This document shows positions 28,660 through 37,703 of a stretch of DNA of 64,000 nucleotides, in pieces. The position numbers and the translations under genes were made by a program. The stretch's first letter is position 1; each line of letters opens with the position of its first letter. The DNA is taken from positions 4,242,501 through 4,306,500 of the forward strand of contig NZ_CP015405.2 of NCBI RefSeq assembly GCF_001689125.2. The letters run 5' to 3'. The notes under the pieces were generated by a model that saw only the letters and a list, made by a program, of their open reading frames with translations, was not told where the DNA came from and did no database searches. The DNA is from Blautia pseudococcoides (GTDB taxonomy: Bacteria > Bacillota > Clostridia > Lachnospirales > Lachnospiraceae).

Positions 28660-29573
28660 GAAAAGGTGGACTTGGAAAAGGACTTGATTCCATGATTCCG
28701 GATACCAGTGCTAAGGTCAAAAAGAAAAGCCCTGCCCCGGCACCTGCTGAGAATACAAAGGAAGTTGACATAAAGGATGAAAGATCTGTACAGCTCATTA
28801 AAATGTCAATGATAGAACCAAACAGGGAACAGCCCAGGAAACAGTTCGGAGAAGATGCTTTGTTGGAGCTGGCAGAGTCAATAAAACAGTTTGGAATTTT
28901 ACAGCCTCTTCTTGTACAGAAAAAAGGCGATTACTATGAAATTATTGCCGGTGAACGTAGATGGAGAGCATCAAAATTGGCAGGCGTCAAAGAAGTTCCT
29001 GTTATCATCAAAGAGTTTTCAGATCAAGAGGCAGTAGAAATCTCGCTTATTGAGAATATCCAGAGGGAGGATTTAAACCCGATCGAGGAGGCAGTGGCCT
29101 ACAAGCGTCTCATGGAGGAATTTCATCTGAAACAGGATGCCATTGCAGAGAGAGTATCTAAAAGCCGTACTGCAGTGACCAATTCCATGCGTCTTTTAAA
29201 GCTGGACGAGCGTGTGCAGCAGATGCTCATTGACGAGATGATCACAACAGGACATGCCAGGGCGCTTCTGGCAATAGAGGATGCCGAAATTCAGGTTGTA
29301 GCAGCAACCAAAGTATTCGATGAAAAATTAAGTGTCAGGGAAACGGAAAAACTGGTAAAAGAAATCCTGAATCCCGTGCCGGAAAAACCGGAAAAGCCTG
29401 TGGACGAAGCGCAGAATCTGGTTTATCAGAACCTGGAGGAAAAAATAAAACAAATTATTGGTTCAAAGGTAGCAATACACCGGAAGAACAATGATAAGGG
29501 GAAAATAGAAATAGAATATTACTCCAAGGATGAACTGGAACGTATTGTGGAACTACTGGAAACAATCAGGTAA
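28650..29573 (+). CDS. parB: Chromosome partitioning protein ParB/Spo0J
   Basis: CTPase and DNA-clamp protein that loads at parS and spreads. It has 307 residues. The N-terminal motif KGGLGKGLDSMIP matches the ParA-stimulating peptide, then REQPRKQFGEDALLELAESI, the GERRWRA box of the CTP-binding domain, the ENIQREDLNPIEEA motif and a helix-turn-helix around QDAIAERVSKSRTAVTNSMR. Three perfect cognate parS sites lie just upstream of the operon. Confidence 0.97.
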   Translation: MAVRKGGLGKGLDSMIPDTSAKVKKKSPAPAPAENTKEVDIKDERSVQLIKMSMIEPNREQPRKQFGEDALLELAESIKQFGILQPLLVQKKGDYYEIIAGERRWRASKLAGVKEVPVIIKEFSDQEAVEISLIENIQREDLNPIEEAVAYKRLMEEFHLKQDAIAERVSKSRTAVTNSMRLLKLDERVQQMLIDEMITTGHARALLAIEDAEIQVVAATKVFDEKLSVRETEKLVKEILNPVPEKPEKPVDEAQNLVYQNLEEKIKQIIGSKVAIHRKNNDKGKIEIEYYSKDELERIVELLETIR

Positions 29574-29627
29574 CTGCAAGAATGAACAGTTATACGATTA
29601 GAAAAATAAGGGAGTTGTGAACAACAG

Positions 29628-30155
29628 ATGAGTAGTTTATTAGAAAGTCTTCAGTCTCACTCCGGAATATTGATGGTTTTACTGCTGATAGTAGTGATCA
29701 TACTGCTGATCTGTGTATTTAACCTTTCATTGGGACTGAACCGGCTAAACAGAAAATATTCGCTGTTCATGAAGGGAAAGGATGGACAATCCCTTGAACG
29801 GCTGTTTAAAAGAAAATTTGATTTAATTGAAAAACTGGTACGCTCCACAGATAATAACGGGGAGGAAATTGAGAAAATATGGAAAGTCATGGACAAGTCC
29901 CTGAACAAATACGGCATTGTAAAATATGATGCCTTTGAGGATATGGGAGGAAAACTTAGTTTTGTACTTGCCATGCTTGATAAAAATAATACTGGTTTTC
30001 TGTTGAATGCCATACATAGCAGAGAAAATTGCTTTCTCTATATTAAAGAGATAGTAAATGGGGAATCCTATGTAGTATTGAGTGATGAAGAGGTAGAGGC
30101 ATTGAGACAGGCTGTAAACTTCGGTATTTTGCAGGAAACTGAATTAGAAGATTAA
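29628..30155 (+). CDS. DUF4446 family membrane protein
   Basis: A 175-residue protein with one N-terminal transmembrane helix (ILMVLLLIVVIILLICVF, about residues 13-31), a short coiled-coil-like charged stretch, and a C-terminal cytosolic domain. The YDAFEDMGGKLSFVLAMLD segment is the signature of DUF4446. The gene is regularly found downstream of parB in Clostridia. Function unknown; location suggests a link to origin organisation or the envelope, which is only inference. Confidence 0.85.
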   Translation: MSSLLESLQSHSGILMVLLLIVVIILLICVFNLSLGLNRLNRKYSLFMKGKDGQSLERLFKRKFDLIEKLVRSTDNNGEEIEKIWKVMDKSLNKYGIVKYDAFEDMGGKLSFVLAMLDKNNTGFLLNAIHSRENCFLYIKEIVNGESYVVLSDEEVEALRQAVNFGILQETELED

Positions 30156-30165
30156 TAAAGAGCAT

Positions 30166-30199
30166 AATTGTAACTATGAGGATAGGACCCGTTACAATT
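30166..30199 (+). promoter_or_regulatory. Hairpin upstream of serS
   Basis: AATTGTAAC and GTTACAATT form a nine-base-pair stem with a 16-base loop in the 87-base gap before serS. No T-run directly follows. The gap is too short for a T-box leader. Confidence 0.4.
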
Positions 30200-30242
30200 T
30201 ATCTTATGTAAACAAACTTGTGAGACCAAAAGGAGAACTGAG

Positions 30243-31520
30243 ATGTTAGACATTAAATTTTTAAGAGAAAACCCGGATCTTGTAAAACAAAATATTAAAA
30301 ATAAGTTCCAGGACAATAAATTACAACTGGTGGACGAAGTGGTAGAACTGGACAAAAGAAACCGTGATATCAAAAAGGAAGTTGAGGCTTTAAGAGCTGA
30401 AAGAAATAGAATTTCCAAAATGATTGGCGGCCTGATGAAGGAAGGAAAGAAAGAGGAAGCAGAGGAAGTAAAAAAGAAAGTCACAGCCAATGCTGAGACT
30501 GTAGAGCGTCTTTCCAATGAGGAGAGAGAAGTAGAAGAAAAAATCAAAACCATTATGATGACCATTCCCAATATTATTGACCCCACTGTGCCCATTGGGA
30601 AAGATGATACGGAAAATGTTGAGGTCCGGAAGTACGGCGAACCGGTGGTCCCTGATTTCGAGATTCCATATCACGCGGAGATCATGGAGAGCTTCAGCGG
30701 TCTTGATCTGGACAGCGCCAGAAAAGTGGCTGGAAATGGATTTTATTATTTAATGGGCGATATTGCAAGGCTGCACTCTGCTGTTATATCTTATGCCAGG
30801 GATTTTATGATCAACAGAGGCTTTACCTACTGTGTCCCCCCATTTATGATTCGCAGCGATGTGGTCACAGGTGTTATGAGTTTTGCAGAGATGGATGCCA
30901 TGATGTATAAAATTGAGGGTGAAGACCTCTATCTGATAGGAACCAGTGAGCATTCTATGATCGGTAAATTTATAGACACCATCATACCGGAGGAAGAACT
31001 GCCAAAGACTCTGACCAGTTATTCCCCATGCTTCAGAAAAGAAAAAGGAGCACACGGACTGGAAGAGCGCGGTGTGTACCGAATCCACCAGTTTGAGAAG
31101 CAGGAGATGATCGTTGTCTGCAAACCAGAGGAGAGCAAAGCGTGGTTTGAAAAATTATGGCAGAATACCGTAGATTTATTCCGTTCCCTGGATATACCAG
31201 TGCGTACACTGGAATGCTGCTCCGGAGATTTAGCTGATCTGAAGGTGAAATCCGTAGATGTGGAGGCGTGGTCCCCGAGACAGAAAAAATATTTTGAGGT
31301 GGGAAGCTGCTCCAATTTGGGGGATGCCCAGGCCAGAAGATTAAAAATCCGTATAAATGGGAAAGATGGCAAGTATTTGGCGCATACCTTGAATAATACA
31401 GTTGTCGCTCCACCCAGAATGCTTATCGCATTTTTGGAAAATAATCTCCAGGCAGATGGTTCTGTAAGGATTCCGGAAGCTCTGAGACCTTATATGGGCG
31501 GGATGACAGAGATTAAATAA
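30243..31520 (+). CDS. serS: Seryl-tRNA synthetase
   Basis: Class II aminoacyl-tRNA synthetase that charges tRNA-Ser, 425 residues, normal length. The N-terminal coiled-coil arm spans about 30-105. Motif 2 is CFRKEKGAHGLEERGVYR followed by HQFEKQE, and motif 3 lies around NTVVAPPRMLIAFLENN. AAAGGAG precedes the ATG. A 13-base sequence, TTATGTAAACAAA, occurs on both sides of the gene (30204-30216 and 31524-31536). Confidence 0.98.
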   Translation: MLDIKFLRENPDLVKQNIKNKFQDNKLQLVDEVVELDKRNRDIKKEVEALRAERNRISKMIGGLMKEGKKEEAEEVKKKVTANAETVERLSNEEREVEEKIKTIMMTIPNIIDPTVPIGKDDTENVEVRKYGEPVVPDFEIPYHAEIMESFSGLDLDSARKVAGNGFYYLMGDIARLHSAVISYARDFMINRGFTYCVPPFMIRSDVVTGVMSFAEMDAMMYKIEGEDLYLIGTSEHSMIGKFIDTIIPEEELPKTLTSYSPCFRKEKGAHGLEERGVYRIHQFEKQEMIVVCKPEESKAWFEKLWQNTVDLFRSLDIPVRTLECCSGDLADLKVKSVDVEAWSPRQKKYFEVGSCSNLGDAQARRLKIRINGKDGKYLAHTLNNTVVAPPRMLIAFLENNLQADGSVRIPEALRPYMGGMTEIK

Positions 31521-31570
31521 ATATTATGTAAACAAAATTATGTAAACCTTAACCAGACGGAGGTATTTAT

Positions 31571-32446
31571 TTGCACAGTTATTTGAAATCCATTGGGTTT
31601 TCCGGGATAAACGGAAAAAAAGAGGTGGACCGGATTCTTAATGATGTAATTTTACATTATGATGAGAAGACAGTGGTAGAAGACAGAAAAAATCATCTGT
31701 TTGCGGAAATCTCTAAAACCTATGGCTGTGATTTTGGGATAACGGTCTGCGGAGAATATGATGAGAATAATGAATTTCAAATGGAATATTATTTTCCGTA
31801 TTTCCGCGGCACCGGGATTACTACCCAGGAGGATGTGGTAATCGAAAAACATGCAGGAAAAGAATCTTACGCAGGTGCCTGTGATGACGTGAGAATTGGA
31901 GTTACCATTATATTTTATCTGCAGAATGCAGGGGAATACCTCACAGAGAGAAGCCATGGGAATTACTCCAGAGGCTCCTATGCCATAACCCTTGCGGCCC
32001 TGGCTAAGGAGGGAAAGATTCTTCTCCCTGTCACAAAGGATGAGAAGCAGGAAAAAGAAGATAAAGAAAATACCATTAACCGCAACCGCATGATAGCGGC
32101 AGCCCGGAATGGGGATGAGGATGCCATGGAAAATCTGACCATGGAGGATATTGATATTTATTCCATGATTTCTGGGAGAATCCCCAATGAAGATGTGTAC
32201 TCTATTGTAGATACATACTTTATGCCCTACGGGATGGAATGTGATCTGTATAATGTCATGGGTGAAATCCTGGACTGTTCCAGAGTAAGAAACGTTATGA
32301 CAAATGAAGAAGTATATGAGCTTAGAATTTCCTGCAATGATTTAGAGATTGATGTGTGTATCAGCACCAATGATTTGATGGGGGAGCCTGAGGTGGGACG
32401 CCGTTTTAAAGGTGTTATCTGGCTCCAGGGAAGCATTCATTTCTAA
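31571..32446 (+). CDS. DUF3881 family protein
   Basis: A 291-residue soluble protein beginning MHSYLKSIGFSGI with a TTG start preceded by GGAGG. The pattern matches DUF3881, a family I know mainly from Lachnospiraceae and close relatives (segments YYFPYFRGTG, ESYAGACDDVRIGVTIIFYL). No catalytic motif or membrane segment is visible. It is followed by a terminator. Function unknown. Confidence 0.75.
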   Translation: MHSYLKSIGFSGINGKKEVDRILNDVILHYDEKTVVEDRKNHLFAEISKTYGCDFGITVCGEYDENNEFQMEYYFPYFRGTGITTQEDVVIEKHAGKESYAGACDDVRIGVTIIFYLQNAGEYLTERSHGNYSRGSYAITLAALAKEGKILLPVTKDEKQEKEDKENTINRNRMIAAARNGDEDAMENLTMEDIDIYSMISGRIPNEDVYSIVDTYFMPYGMECDLYNVMGEILDCSRVRNVMTNEEVYELRISCNDLEIDVCISTNDLMGEPEVGRRFKGVIWLQGSIHF

Positions 32447-32460
32447 AACAGAAAGAGTGA

Positions 32461-32492
32461 AAGGTATCGGACGATGTCCGGTACCTTTTTTG
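32461..32492 (+). terminator. Intrinsic terminator after the DUF3881 gene
   Basis: AAGGTATCGGAC/GTCCGGTACCTT with a three-base loop and one T-G pair, then TTTTTTG. Confidence 0.85.
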
Positions 32493-32580
32493 TAAATACT
32501 TTCAGGCCCGTGCTGTGTATGACTGAGAACAATATGACCCGCAGTGATTGGTGGAATTGCATAAATAGGAATCAAACACA

Positions 32581-32610
32581 TTGACGTTTATGTGCATTCA
32601 GCACTATAAT
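32581..32610 (+). promoter_or_regulatory. Promoter of the damaged diguanylate cyclase gene
   Basis: TTGACG (32581-32586) and TATAAT (32605-32610) with an 18-base spacer, 38 bases before the ATG at 32649. Confidence 0.6.
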
Positions 32611-32648
32611 GGAGATATTAACGGTGCAGGAGACGCGTTGGAGGTCTT

Positions 32649-32771
32649 ATGGAGAAGCTATCGGGAAATGAAAACAGTAAGATATATATTATAGATGGTG
32701 ATTACAGGATTGTCAGCTACAATGAGGACTCCTGCGCTGCCCACAGGCAGTCTTACCCGGATGTTTGGTGA
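32649..32771 (+). pseudogene. N-terminal fragment of a PAS/GGDEF protein (40 codons)
   Basis: A frame with GGAGG four bases before its ATG encodes MEKLSGNENSKIYIIDGDYR and continues to VSYNEDSCAAHRQ before a stop at 32769. KIYIIDGDYRIVSYN is the typical opening of PAS-type sensor/GGDEF proteins. It overlaps the next frame, which lacks its own start signals, so the two look like one gene split by a frameshift, probably with loss of some sequence between. Confidence 0.6.
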
Positions 32772-33619
32772 TATGGCAGAACAAACGATTCACCCGGAAG
32801 GACACCTCCCGTCTGATCAGAAATTTTCCGTACTGTTTTCTGGATAAAGCACGTGTTCCGGAAGAATACAGGGATTATTTCATAAATGCCATCAAAGAAC
32901 TGTGCAGCACTGCATCTGACACAGGTGTGGAGTGTGTGTTTCCGCTGATAAAGGCAGATGGGGAAGTCATGTGGATCAAGGCGGCAGGTGAATCCATCTG
33001 TGATATTGAGGGCATTCCCATAAAAGCAGTGGGGTACTACCTGGATGTAACAGAACAGAAGAACCAGGAGCTGCGTCTTATTAAGATTGCCCAGGTGGAT
33101 GCCCTGACAGGGCTGTTTAACCGCCAGACAGCAATACCGCGGATCAAGAGATACCTGGCAGAAATGGAGGACAGGGAAGAATCCGCAGCCATCATTATGT
33201 TTGACCTGGACAACTTTAAACTGGCCAATGATGTGTTCGGCCATGCATACGGAGATGAGATGATTTCCCGGAATGCCGGGAAACTGAAAGGATTTTTCAG
33301 AAGTGATGATATCTTGTGCCGTATAGGAGGCGATGAATTCCTTATATTTTGTAAGCGCATCAAGGATAAGGATGTACACGTAAGGCTTCAAAAAGTGGTG
33401 AAAAGTATGATAACGGTCCGAAGTGACGGGGAGCACGAGATTGTATTTTCTGTGTCAGCAGGTTATGTTATGATACCGGAACAGGGCAGGGAGTTTGATG
33501 AACTTTACAGAAAGGCTGATATTGCGCTTTTCAATGCGAAAATGAATGGAAAGGGTTCCTTCAGAAAATTTGAAAGTAACATGAAGGAAATCAGATATGA
33601 GCTGGCAAAAGACAAGTAG
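32765..33619 (+). CDS. PAS-GGDEF diguanylate cyclase, likely 5'-damaged
   Basis: A 284-residue frame with a PAS/PAC-like domain (about 40-100; CVFPLIKADGEVMWIKAAGE) and a GGDEF domain (about 110-275) with the intact active-site motif IGGDEF and DALTGLFNRQTA, FDLDNFKLANDVFGH. The catalytic centre for making cyclic di-GMP therefore looks functional. The start (TTG at 32765) has no ribosome binding site and lies inside the upstream 40-codon frame. Either translation is coupled to that fragment or the gene is no longer properly expressed. A terminator follows. Confidence 0.75.
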   Translation: MVIWQNKRFTRKDTSRLIRNFPYCFLDKARVPEEYRDYFINAIKELCSTASDTGVECVFPLIKADGEVMWIKAAGESICDIEGIPIKAVGYYLDVTEQKNQELRLIKIAQVDALTGLFNRQTAIPRIKRYLAEMEDREESAAIIMFDLDNFKLANDVFGHAYGDEMISRNAGKLKGFFRSDDILCRIGGDEFLIFCKRIKDKDVHVRLQKVVKSMITVRSDGEHEIVFSVSAGYVMIPEQGREFDELYRKADIALFNAKMNGKGSFRKFESNMKEIRYELAKDK

Positions 33620-33629
33620 TCTTTGCTGA

Positions 33630-33662
33630 ATGACAGGTATCGTTTATGGTACCTGTCATTTC
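33630..33662 (+). terminator. Intrinsic terminator
   Basis: ATGACAGGTA/TACCTGTCAT, ten pairs, followed by TTCTG; separates the GGDEF gene from the two-component system. Confidence 0.65.
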
Positions 33663-33701
33663 TGATTCATAAAAGGATAGGAGCACTGATTGGAGGAGAC
33701 G

Positions 33702-35471
33702 ATGAAAAGAGAGAAGGGGAAAGTTCTTGGAAAGGCAAGAATCTCTGTAAAGCTGGCATTTTTGTATATGGCATTGCTTTTGGTATCATGGAGTATTATA
33801 TTTTTTATATTTTACCGGGTCAGTGACAAAAATGCCATGGATTCCGCCAGGGCGCTTTCAGCTCAGACCTTGAATACAGTCAGCAAAAATATTTCAACCC
33901 TCATAGATAACACGGCGTATTATTCCAGGATCATATTGTCCAGCAGCGACATTACGAAGGCGCTGGAGATGAAGGATGAAAAAATGCAGAAGGAAAGCCT
34001 GCATCAGTTTACCTCACTTGTGGATACAGAGACGCATATCAATGGTATTTATATGTGGGATATGGAAAGCCACGGCTGCAGTATTGATAAAAACCATGTG
34101 AGAACACTGCGCACGGAAGAGATCAGAAAGACAAACTGGTATGAGGAGGTCAGGGAACTGGCGGGGTCCTACTGCTTAATATTAAATGCGGACCGGGTCC
34201 TGACACAGAGCAGGGCGGAGACCACAGTGTCCCTTATCCGGGTGATCAACAATCCTACCGATTACAGGCCTGTGGGGATTTTGATGATAAATATGGATTT
34301 AAATGCTTTTACGGACAGCTACAGCGGTCTGGATGAAAAAAGCGTGCCTGTTATATATGTTCTGGACGATACGGGAAAGATTGTCACATCACAGGCAGAG
34401 ATGCCCCTGCCTAAGGTAAAAGAGTCACTGAAAAGCCATAAGAACAGCAGCAGATTGTATCTGGCGCAGCAGGATATAGACTATATAAGCTGGAAGGTGC
34501 TGGCAGGGGTGCAGATAGAAAATGGATTGGAGCAGTCAGGGATCGGCGGGATCATCTTTGCTATGGCTATGATATTTCTGGCTTTGTTTTGCGGCACCGG
34601 TTACTTTATCATGAAGCGTTATGTGGCAGACCCTCTGGAGGAGATGGCAGGCTCGATGAACCGCATGAGCGGAAGAAAGTTTGAAAAAATCAGGGTTCAT
34701 GAAAACTGGCACCGGTCTTTTGGAGAGATGGAGATCCTGGAAAGCACTTATAACAAGATGGTGGATGAGATCGACGCCCTGATCGGGAAAGTCTATGAGG
34801 AGGAAAAAATAAAGAGAAAGGCAGAGCTGAATGCACTGCAGGAACAGATGAAACCGCATTTTCTCTATAATACCATTGACGCCATGAGCTATCTTGCACT
34901 GAGCGGAAAAAATGAGGAGGTATATGATGCTCTTGAGGCTTTTGGCAGTTATTACAGGATACTGCTGAGTAAGGGAAGAGAAATGATCTCTGTGAAGGAG
35001 GAGGCAGAGATGGTAAAAGACTATCTGGAACTGCAGAAGCTAAGGTATGGGGACTCCCTGCATTATGTGCTTAATGTAGAACCGGAGATACAGGGGACAT
35101 TTATTTTAAAGATGGTGCTGCAGCCCCTGGTGGAAAATTCTGTAAACCATGGAATACGCCATAAGGAAACTCCAGGTGTGGTGTATGTGGAGGGGGTGGA
35201 GGAAGGCGGGTACCTGAAATTTACGGTTGAGGATGACGGTGTAGGCATGGAGAAAGACAAAATAAGGGAACTGAACAGAGAGAATATAAGCACAAACGAA
35301 AAAAGTTTTGGCCTGAGGGGTACCATAGAGCGAATGCGGATCTTTTACGGATCAGATATTGATTATACCATCAATAGTAAAAAGGGAAGAGGGACGACCA
35401 TTGTGCTGCGGGTGCCGGTTTGCTATGAAGGAGATGAGGGACATGATCAAAGTAATGCTTGTGGAGGATGA
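33702..35471 (+). CDS. YesM-type sensor histidine kinase
   Basis: A 589-residue membrane kinase: a transmembrane segment at about 16-38, an extracellular sensor domain to about 280, a second transmembrane segment (about 283-305), a HAMP domain, the His_kinase motif LQEQMKPHFLYNTIDAMSYL with the phosphorylated His, and an HATPase domain (LVENSVNHGI, DDGVGM, GLRGTIERM). I chose the ATG at 33702 with GGAGG upstream. The 3' end overlaps the response-regulator gene. Such pairs control carbohydrate ABC uptake genes, which follow. Confidence 0.92.
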   Translation: MKREKGKVLGKARISVKLAFLYMALLLVSWSIIFFIFYRVSDKNAMDSARALSAQTLNTVSKNISTLIDNTAYYSRIILSSSDITKALEMKDEKMQKESLHQFTSLVDTETHINGIYMWDMESHGCSIDKNHVRTLRTEEIRKTNWYEEVRELAGSYCLILNADRVLTQSRAETTVSLIRVINNPTDYRPVGILMINMDLNAFTDSYSGLDEKSVPVIYVLDDTGKIVTSQAEMPLPKVKESLKSHKNSSRLYLAQQDIDYISWKVLAGVQIENGLEQSGIGGIIFAMAMIFLALFCGTGYFIMKRYVADPLEEMAGSMNRMSGRKFEKIRVHENWHRSFGEMEILESTYNKMVDEIDALIGKVYEEEKIKRKAELNALQEQMKPHFLYNTIDAMSYLALSGKNEEVYDALEAFGSYYRILLSKGREMISVKEEAEMVKDYLELQKLRYGDSLHYVLNVEPEIQGTFILKMVLQPLVENSVNHGIRHKETPGVVYVEGVEEGGYLKFTVEDDGVGMEKDKIRELNRENISTNEKSFGLRGTIERMRIFYGSDIDYTINSKKGRGTTIVLRVPVCYEGDEGHDQSNACGG

Positions 35472-36162
35472 AGTGGGTACCAGAAATCTGCTCAGGATCA
35501 TTGTGAACTGGGAAGAGTTTCATATGAAGATCGTGGGTGAGGCACAAAACGGCAGGGAGGCGCTGTTTCGTATGCAGGAGGAGATGCCGGACCTGGTAGT
35601 TACGGATATTAAAATGCCTATCATGGATGGGATCGCCCTGGCGGAGGAGATAATGGAAAAGTATCCTGCAGTAAAGGTGATCATTGTCACCGCGTATGAT
35701 GATTTCAAATATGCGCAGAAGGCCCTTCGCGCCGGTGCAGTGGATTTTATCCTGAAGCCTTTAAAGCGTCAGGAGGTGAAGGATGCGCTTCTCCGGGTGG
35801 GCAGGCAGATCGAGACCGTGGAGGAGGGCGCAAAGGATGTCATTGACCAGATACGGGATTACATGGAGGAGAATTACGCGCAGAGCAGCCTGTCGCTTTC
35901 CAAGGTGGCGGAGAAGTATTATTTAAATTCCAGTTATCTGAGCCGTACATTCAGAAAAAAGACGGGGGTACCGTTTGTGGAATATTTAAATAAGATCCGG
36001 ATCAAACACGCCTGTGATTATCTCAAGTCAGGCAATTGGAAGGTGTATGAGATCGCGGAGAAGGTGGGGATTCCGAATCCGGACTATTTTGGCCGGTGTT
36101 TTCGGAAATATATGGGAATATCAGTTAATGATTATAAAAAAAGTAAAATATGTGAGGATTGA
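35443..36162 (+). CDS. YesN-type response regulator (REC-AraC)
   Basis: A 239-residue regulator: an N-terminal receiver domain with phospho-acceptor Asp in DLVVTDIKMPIMDG, and a C-terminal AraC-type pair of helix-turn-helix motifs (LSLSKVAEKYYLNSSYLSRT and VYEIAEKVGIPNPDYFGRCF). The best start is the ATG at 35443 (MIKVMLVEDE), with AAGGAG nine bases upstream, inside the 3' end of the kinase gene. It probably activates the downstream transporter genes. Confidence 0.92.
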   Translation: MIKVMLVEDEVGTRNLLRIIVNWEEFHMKIVGEAQNGREALFRMQEEMPDLVVTDIKMPIMDGIALAEEIMEKYPAVKVIIVTAYDDFKYAQKALRAGAVDFILKPLKRQEVKDALLRVGRQIETVEEGAKDVIDQIRDYMEENYAQSSLSLSKVAEKYYLNSSYLSRTFRKKTGVPFVEYLNKIRIKHACDYLKSGNWKVYEIAEKVGIPNPDYFGRCFRKYMGISVNDYKKSKICED

Positions 36163-36267
36163 TGTAAAAATACTGTGTTCAAAGTGATGGGGGGTATCCT
36201 CTATACTATAACTGTAGCAAGAGAAAAGGAATAGAAAGCTATAGTAAGTATAAGGGAGGAAAAGAGA

Positions 36268-37590
36268 ATGAGAAGAAAAACGGCTATGTTTTTATGTGCA
36301 AGTATGGCAATAGGTCTGCTGGCAGGCTGCGGCGGGGGTGCAGGGGGAAACACACCGTCAGAGAGCAAAGAGGATAAGAGTACAGAGTCCTCAGACAAGG
36401 AGTCAGGGGAAAAAGTGAAACTGACGTTTTGGAAATCTCCCCATTCAGACCGTGAGGATGACATATGGGCAGGCATGATCGAGGACTTCAACAAAGAAAA
36501 TCCCCATATTGAGGTAGAGTTTCTGAATGTGGCATGGGATTCCGTGGTTGAGAAAGAGACAGCAGCATTTTCAGCAGGAAGCGGCCCGGACATCAGTTTT
36601 CAGACAGAACAGTTCCCGCTGTATGCCAAGAATGGATATCTTCTTTCCTTGGATGATTATGCGGAGGATGAGAAATTGGCCGGTTATCCGGAATCAGCCC
36701 TGGAGTATTGTTCCCAGGATGGAAAATTGATGGGCATACCCTTTGTGGCATTGAATTCTGTCATGTTTTATAACAAAGATATGTTTGAGGAGGCAGGCAT
36801 CACCCAGGTGCCCACGACCTGGGAGGAACTGAGAGAGACAGCTAAAAAGCTTACGCAGGATAAGGACGGCAATGGTGAGACTGACCAGTGGGGCATGATG
36901 TTTGAGATGGATGATTACTGGCAGCCGCTTAGTTATATTATTCAGGCCGGAGCGGATATGTGGAATAAAAACCTGACAAATATCGGATTTAATAATGACC
37001 AGGGAGTAGAGGGATTAACTTTCTTTGACCAGCTTTACCATGAGGACCAGGTGGTTCTGCCTCTTGAAAAATATACTAACAGGGATGAGGAGCGGGCATA
37101 TTTCTATAACGGAGAGGTAGCCATGTTCCCGCAGCAGATCCACTATACCAACATCATCAAGGAGGCGTCGGACATTAATCTTGGCGCATTTGCTCTTCCG
37201 CAGGGTCCGGCCGGTGATGAGGAACACGCCAAGTGGAATTTTGCCAATATAGGAATGCTGTCAATCTCCAGCCAGACAAAATATCCGGATGAGGCATGGA
37301 AGTTTGTTGAGTTTATCACCAGACCGGAAGTTGAGAAAATATATCTTTCTGAAGTGGGGTTCTTCTCCCCGCAGCTTGCCACCAATGACATGATGTATGA
37401 GGGGGATGAGATCATGGCTGTAGCAGCGGAGGGAATCAAGAAATTACAGGTAAGCCCCGCTTCTGATTATGCCAATGCAATGCTTCAGAACCTGAAGATC
37501 ATGTATGAAAATGTTGCGAGGGGTGAGAAATCACCTGCAGACGCCGTCCAGTCCATGTATGACTCTATGAAGGCGATCAGCGGAGAATAA
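36268..37590 (+). CDS. Sugar ABC transporter substrate-binding lipoprotein
   Basis: A 440-residue family 1 extracellular solute-binding protein. The signal peptide ends in the lipobox LLAGC, then a Gly/Ser/Glu-rich spacer. The fold signature KLTFWKSPHSDREDDIW, SGPDISFQTEQFPLYAKNGYL and MFYNKDMFEEAGI are typical of oligosaccharide-binding proteins. It follows the two-component genes by about 100 bases and has GGAGG upstream of its ATG. The specific sugar cannot be told. Confidence 0.92.
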   Translation: MRRKTAMFLCASMAIGLLAGCGGGAGGNTPSESKEDKSTESSDKESGEKVKLTFWKSPHSDREDDIWAGMIEDFNKENPHIEVEFLNVAWDSVVEKETAAFSAGSGPDISFQTEQFPLYAKNGYLLSLDDYAEDEKLAGYPESALEYCSQDGKLMGIPFVALNSVMFYNKDMFEEAGITQVPTTWEELRETAKKLTQDKDGNGETDQWGMMFEMDDYWQPLSYIIQAGADMWNKNLTNIGFNNDQGVEGLTFFDQLYHEDQVVLPLEKYTNRDEERAYFYNGEVAMFPQQIHYTNIIKEASDINLGAFALPQGPAGDEEHAKWNFANIGMLSISSQTKYPDEAWKFVEFITRPEVEKIYLSEVGFFSPQLATNDMMYEGDEIMAVAAEGIKKLQVSPASDYANAMLQNLKIMYENVARGEKSPADAVQSMYDSMKAISGE

Positions 37591-37631
37591 GCGGTAAGGG
37601 CTGTAAAGCAGTCCGTGAAAGGCCGGATAAA

Positions 37632-37678
37632 AAAGGGGCTTTTGCAGTGGGGATGTATCTGCATTGCAAAAGTCCTTT
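37632..37678 (+). promoter_or_regulatory. Intercistronic stem-loop between binding protein and permease genes
   Basis: AAAGGGGCTTTTGCA and TGCAAAAGTCCTTT can pair with one small bulge. Such structures often protect or attenuate the message so that binding protein is made in excess over permease. The T-run is weak. Confidence 0.55.
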
Positions 37679-37703
37679 GGTCATTTAGGAGGATGGTGTA
37701 TTT

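Noticed and set aside
30156-30242. T-box leader for serS
   Set aside because: The gap is only 87 bases and has no T-box sequence or specifier arrangement; only a simple hairpin is present.
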